A DNA stretch of 64,000 bases, from positions 59,008,364 through 59,072,363 of the forward strand of contig CM060980.1 of assembly GCA_030765065.1 (NCBI GenBank), read 5' to 3'. Of this stretch, positions 58,821-64,000 are shown one piece after another. Position numbers and translations under genes: made by a program. The notes beneath the pieces are model-generated. The model saw only the letters and a list, made by a program, of their open reading frames with translations. It did not search any database and was not told the origin of the DNA. Source of the DNA: Deroplatys truncata. Its lineage: Eukaryota; Arthropoda; Insecta; Mantodea; Mantidae. How positions within the stretch are numbered: the first letter of the stretch is position 1; each line of letters begins with the position of its first letter.

Positions 58821-61782
58821 TTTATAGTGCGTTAAACATTTTTAAAAACGTGATGTTTCGTCTTATATCAAAGTGGTAATGAAGAAAGTTTGCTAAAATA
58901 TCACAAAAATCAGTGAAACGAAATATCTAACTAAAGTTCAGGAAATCAATAGGTTCATTTTCTAGTATTCACATCCTAGAAGCCTTCAAATTTAAAAAAC
59001 GGGATAGATTTAAAAAATTACACTGTACTAATACTAATATGGTAAAATTTATAGTTTTAAAAAACAAATTATAATTTTGTCTTTACGTCATGAATCTATA
59101 TATTACTGTATTTTTTTACACACTAACCTCTAGTGAGGCTCATTTTAAACTAGTTTATAGATAACTCTAAAGATTTTCTACTGATTTTCATGAATTGTAG
59201 TAAAATGCAGGCAACACACTTGTCAAAATTTAGAAATTACAGACTTTATAAAATTGTGGCAACTATTAATCATCTTCGTATTTGAGAATTCGTCATGAGA
59301 ATAGAATGGATTGTCTGATATTCATTTGTATAACTTAGAGTTAAAATGGTTGTATATCAACTTTACTTTGCTTTATATGGACTGATAACCTATCACAAAT
59401 TTTTAGTTCCAAGTAAATATGACTATGTACTTTGCGTTTTCCTTAACATTATAAATTTTATATAAAATTCATTTCTCTGTCTTATCTTATGATCGTTATG
59501 ATTATTACTTCTTAATAAGCAATTCATTGCCGATTTATGCATATGAATTAAAATATCTAAAATATACAAATTATGTACAGTTAAACTATCTAATTTTGTA
59601 AAACGAGGCATGCATGGCATTTTTAATGTCAAATTTTAATAATTCTTATAACCTTCTTTTGCAATAATAAAGTATCTTTGGTTCTTTTACTTCCATCCAT
59701 ACAATTATATCCTATTTAATTACAGTTTCAAACACAGAAAAGCAAGCTGTCTTCAAATATGTGAAGGGTATGTAATTTCTTAAATGTATGATTGAGTATA
59801 TGATCTTAGACAGTTTGATTGTAAATTTATTAATATGCATTCTACATTTTAATTGTGCCCATATGTAGACCTAAAAATTTAGCATAAGTTTCCATACTGT
59901 GGTATTTATATTAGGTATTCACATCGGCATAATTTGACCAAAAATTACGAAAATTAAAGCATTCAATTTTTCATAATAAAATAATATGAATTCAAAACTG
60001 AACAGATCTTTTTTCACTTGACGTATTTAAACTGCCAATTAACTGAAACTATGAATTAAGAGATGTATGCATATTAATAGGCATGCCCAATTTTCAGCCT
60101 TGTTTTCTCGCAAACGTTTTTCACCACTTTTTCATACTCTAAATACTCCACAGGATGTGGGTTTTTTACTTATTTGTTTTGTACTGCCTCTATAAATTAA
60201 TTTTATAAAAATGACCTTATAATGTTTTAAAATAGTGCTTCCAATTTTGATAGACAGATAGATTATAAACTTTGAAAAATCAAGGACTTTAGAGAATGGT
60301 AGTTTTTCTACAATATTTAGGGGTTGATATAAAAATTTGATATAATAGATATCATTTTAAACTCATTTACTGTTTAACTAATTATGCAGCTAGAATTTTG
60401 AAACATGGCAAAGCATCACTGTTATTGGGTATAATAACTGGCATAAATTTCAACGAGATATGTTACATAATGTAAATTTTCCAAATTTCACAGATGCATT
60501 ACCTTAAGTTAACATTTGTGTAACTGTAGTTTATGTACTTCGTAGCTCGAGTAATATGTATCTCTTGTGTTACATATGTAGCAAACTATAATTTTGCTAT
60601 TCTGTCCTATAAAATTATGTCACTTTTTCGAGATTAAGTAACCAAGCTGACAATGGCCACGTGAAGATAACCAACTACATACAATGCCTTCGGCCCGTTT
60701 TATTACACCCTCACAGAATAGCAAGAAGAGAAAATCCAACATAACGTTGTAAGACCCTTATTCGCAGAGAGCAGTAGCACCGTCATGTCGTCTCACTCGC
60801 TCATTTACTCGACACATTTCCCGTGTCTTTGTCGTCAGACACAGTCACACAACCCTTGTATGAAGAGAATGACATTCAAAATTCCTCTTTGACTTGAGGG
60901 AGCCGGCCCTTTGGTACCTCGCAGGAAGGGAGATAGTTGTAACACATGTGTATTTTATTTATGTTTATTATAAACCTTCTAAACATTTCTCTTTGTGAAT
61001 TACTATTACGTACAAAGACTCGGAAACAAAACAGCTATTTTGCATTTTGTGGAAATTGTAGACGGAGAAGTTTCCCCAGCTCCTCATTCCATAACTTGCT
61101 AACACGAAAGGATTGAAGTGCTTCTGTGTTATACGTTGCTTCCAAAGTTCCTTTTCTCCTCGCTCTTTCCTCTCACCCAAACCGCGTTAAACCCCCTCCC
61201 CTTTTTCCTTTTAGTGACGCGGGGCATGGGGAAGTAATGACATATCTAAATTATACGGTTCAAGAAATCGTGACAAATCTCATGTGGAAGTGACTTAATA
61301 AGAAATGGAAGAGCAACATCAAAAACACGCACGAGATGTTTCACAAACGTTCTGCAAGGGGAAATGAATCTATTTGTCTCTTACTTTCAGCGTACACGTG
61401 AAATGAGCAATGCAATTACATGTAATTTAATCGGTTTGCTACTAATTCAGGTCATGAATGAAATATTAACTAGCTCATAACTCAAAAGAAAGAAGAAAAG
61501 ACACATGTACGCTATGGGCTCTAAAGCATGCCTTTTGAGGGTTTTCTTTTGCTTGTAACCCTCTAACGCAATAAAGAGTTGAGCGCGATAAAGACTTACA
61601 AAGACTGTAGCTTGTGAATGTAATAAAGCCAAGCTCACAAGAGGTCATGGATTGCGAAAATATCGTCATTTAAAAACTGCAGCTAGTAATAAGCCTCACA
61701 AAAGATGAAACACTTTTATGTTTGCAGGTAGGGTAATCCGTGAGGTAATGGGAGATTTAAGACAACTTCTTCAATCGATTCT
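58821..61782. other. Unassigned AT-rich DNA
   Basis: Nearly 3 kb. 60640-61220 is GC-richer with some CpGs and a C/T-rich stretch at 61140-61210, possibly an old insertion or a regulatory region. No gene, splice pattern or transposon end recognised. Confidence 0.4.
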
Positions 61783-61850
61783 GTTACTTTCTCTACCTCT
61801 AACAAGAACAGACGGGGTGCTGCATTCAACCAAAAATTCAATGTCATGGT
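61783..61850 (-). mobile_element. Family M tail fragment
   Basis: tactttctctacctct followed by gcattcaaccaaaaattcaatg matches only the last part of the reversed M tail. Confidence 0.5.
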
Positions 61851-61889
61851 TTCATAAACAATTACATGGTTACCACGAACTCAAATATA

Positions 61890-62520
61890 CTCATAATTAT
61901 CATCAAGAGTGTCATAGTCATTATCTTCATTGTCATCACCGTCACTTCTCATTATCACTGTCATCATGATTATTCTCGCCCTTATCGTCATCATCCTCAT
62001 CCCCATTACCACCAACATCACCATTACCTCCACCACCATTACGATCATCATCACACCACCACACCACCGCCATCATCATCATCATCACCACACCGTCGTC
62101 CTCCGTGGACTAGTGATACCGTGCTAGCCTCTAGTTCCCAAGGTCGCGGGTTCAAACCCGGCGGAGGGCGATGGATTATTTTTGGGCGTAAAAATTCTTA
62201 GCATGGCTTCCTTTGGAAGGGAAGTAAAGCCGGTGGTCCCGTGTCGTAGATTTACGGCACGTAAAAGAATCTCACACCTGATAAAGAGACCTCTGAGCAA
62301 AATTACCGGTCTTTCACGCCCAATATAATGGGGCGCTAAGGATCATCGTAGTTAAAGAGCGTCCATAAATAAAACTCAATTCAATTCACCAAAACACCAT
62401 CATCACCAGTATCACCACCACCATCATCACCATCACCACCATCATCACCACCACCAAAACCATCATCATCAACACCACCACCACACCATCACCACCATTA
62501 CCAATATCATCTATTGATCA
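61890..62520. repeat. CAT/CAC/ATT microsatellite, split by a SINE
   Basis: 61890-62093 and 62390-62520 are long imperfect trinucleotide tracts (cat, cac, att). All frames are open and give His, Ile, Thr or Ser runs, which are not proteins. The tract is interrupted at 62094-62382 by SINE A. Confidence 0.9.
62095..62382 (+). repeat. SINE A inside the microsatellite
   Basis: Best-preserved copy: A-box region ccgtggactagtgataccg, B box ggtcgcgggttcaaaccc, body gtgtcgtagatttacggcac and ctttcacgcccaatataatg, ending gtccataaataaaac. Both boxes are close to consensus, so it may still be transcribable by RNA polymerase III. Confidence 0.9.
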
Positions 62521-63943
62521 TTATCACTATCATCTTAATCCTTTCCACCCTTATCTGCAACATCATGGTTGCCATTTCACCATAATAATGATTTTACTAT
62601 CATCACCACAACATCGTCATTACCAGCCCTTCTCTTGTCCTGCTGTCCTTTATTACACCGTTTATTTGTTCGTTGCACTGCTGCATGATTTGTTAATACT
62701 TATTTACTGGTAAGTATTAACAATATGATGTTGGCTATAAACATTTCAAATAAAAAGTAAGTAATACGTTGAAAGTAAGCGTGAAAACCCAAACCCATCT
62801 CATGCTCGATCTTAAATAGTTTATTATGGCCGTGAGATCGCTACTATTCCTTGTATACTTCAAAGAAAGGGAGGCTTTGGTTAGCCGATATAATCTGACG
62901 TTTCTTTCCAAAGATCGATGAAAATAAAAAACGAGAATTCTTAAATCCCATTACGGGTCTTGGGATTTTGGAGAGGCCTAAGGATTAAAACGACAACTGA
63001 GAGGCCAGGGGGAGGAGAGATACCAAGTATTACAGTCAGATGAATTCTCTAAGCTTATAGAAAAAGACAGCAGAACTACGTGTTATGAAGAAATTGAAGA
63101 ACGTTTATTTAAAAACGCTTGTAAAATAACCAGTTATTTTGAAATGAAATTTAATAAAGTTAAATTTTGATAGTTACTTCATAAAATTTTTTCTTTGATT
63201 TTAAAGCAATATAATAAATCAGACTGAAAGTCAAAGTAGACATCACGTATTCTTAGGATTTACAAATGGCAAACGCAGCATCAAGAAAAGGAGAGTTTGA
63301 ACGACAATCCATCTTTTGTTTTCGTTCACGGAGTTATTACTTCATATTTTAATAAACAATCAATTTTAAGTGTTTATTTCTTTAATGCAAAATGTAACTC
63401 TAAGATTTTGAGCCAACTCCTAAAAAGTGGATGCAGCTGAGGGGTCTAAAAGCGATACTTAACGACCTGAAAAGATGAACAAATGCTAGGCTAAATGCGG
63501 TGTAGTTAAAAAAGAGTCTCAGTTTTTTACTTTCTCCGTCGTATGACATCACTTTCTTCCGGGTGTATGACTGCTGAGAAGTCGGTGAAAGTGCCGCGGT
63601 ATGGCGCTCGTGTGGAGTAGAGAATACCCTGTGGATCAATAGGGGAGATGGACATCATCCTACGTCACGTGGACAGGTCTCAAAAGGTAGCCCCATAAGA
63701 TGAAGATATTTTTAGAAAAAGTCCTAAAACCTTACTGCACGAAAAATATAGACCTGGTTAAAACACAATTCATGTGAAGCAAGTTTTTTTTTCTGGAGCT
63801 ACCACTTGTAGGACACTCGTTGCTATGGCTTGAATTTTACAGTACTTTATCATACAATAGAAATCCTAAGTCAGCTTTCTTTTGTTTCACTTGATTTAAT
63901 GAAAAGGTATGCAATTTCAAAGACAGCATTTCGCGATCCGCCT
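62521..63943. other. Unassigned
   Basis: 62521-62640 is still ATC/CAT-like. The rest is AT-rich, with no gene recognised. The 79-codon minus-strand frame at 63400-63639 has no motif. Confidence 0.4.
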
Positions 63944-64000
63944 TTTGAAGTAGTACGATACAAACTTTCCGGTGCCTTCGCCCCAAGTTCACTTTTCCGG
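63944..64000 (-). mobile_element. Start of another family L copy, cut by window edge
   Basis: gtagtacgatacaaactttccggtgccttcgcccc is the same L leader word order as at 1320-1360 and continues off the window. Confidence 0.7.

Noticed and set aside
5560-62165. tRNA-like A/B boxes as real tRNA genes
   Set aside because: None has paired acceptor stems or a complete cloverleaf, and all continue into repeat bodies shared between copies.
61866-62201. 111-codon frame rich in His and Ser
   Set aside because: Trinucleotide repeat plus SINE sequence; several frames are equally open.

Overview
This looks like a gene-poor stretch of a large, repeat-rich arthropod genome, most likely a hexapod. The reasons are the absence of any long intact reading frame in 64 kb, two decayed Tc1/mariner elements of arthropod type, hAT and CGGBP1-like hAT remnants, at least five kinds of tRNA-headed SINE, and LTR-like repeats. 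No rRNA, intact tRNA gene, CRISPR array or operon structure is visible. Species cannot be fixed from the sequence.

Layout. 1-8 kb: a decayed LTR-like repeat (family L, 1.26-2.17 kb), SINEs at 2.4, 5.4, 5.8 and 6.8 kb, otherwise unassigned AT-rich DNA. 8.7-11.2 kb: a CGGBP1-like hAT remnant, then a broken copy of a dispersed arthropod gene family. 14.2-15.5 kb: a complete but dead mariner with TIRs and a lost catalytic residue. 15.6-21.5 kb: SINEs and copies of an inverted-repeat family called M here. 23.7-24.7 kb: second L copy. 26.2-27.1 and 35.2-36.0 kb: two copies of another LTR-like repeat. 27-31 kb: M copies around a long TATG/TGTG repeat. 32-33.3 kb: second mariner. 36-43 kb: mostly unassigned, with a very clean 132-bp hAT MITE at 42.0 kb and a candidate minus-strand gene 5' end (promoter, noncoding exon, canonical splice sites, Kozak start) at 42.0-43.6 kb. 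44.3-45.5 kb: SINEs. 46.1-50.0 kb: a tandem array of five M bodies. 50.3-50.8 kb: a textbook heat-shock promoter with a TATA box, an initiator and a repetitive leader that is cut off by another M copy. 51.5-58.8 kb: more M copies, an inverted SINE pair and a nest of transposons inside transposons. 61.9-62.5 kb: a CAT/CAC microsatellite split by a SINE. The last 50 bases begin another L copy.

The most notable items are the M family, with its array and a 160-bp internal-deletion derivative; the orphaned heat-shock promoter; the candidate minus-strand gene whose reading frame received the MITE; and the four-layer nest at 56.0-57.7 kb. Family assignments rest on recognising protein and terminal motifs by eye. 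No database search was possible.
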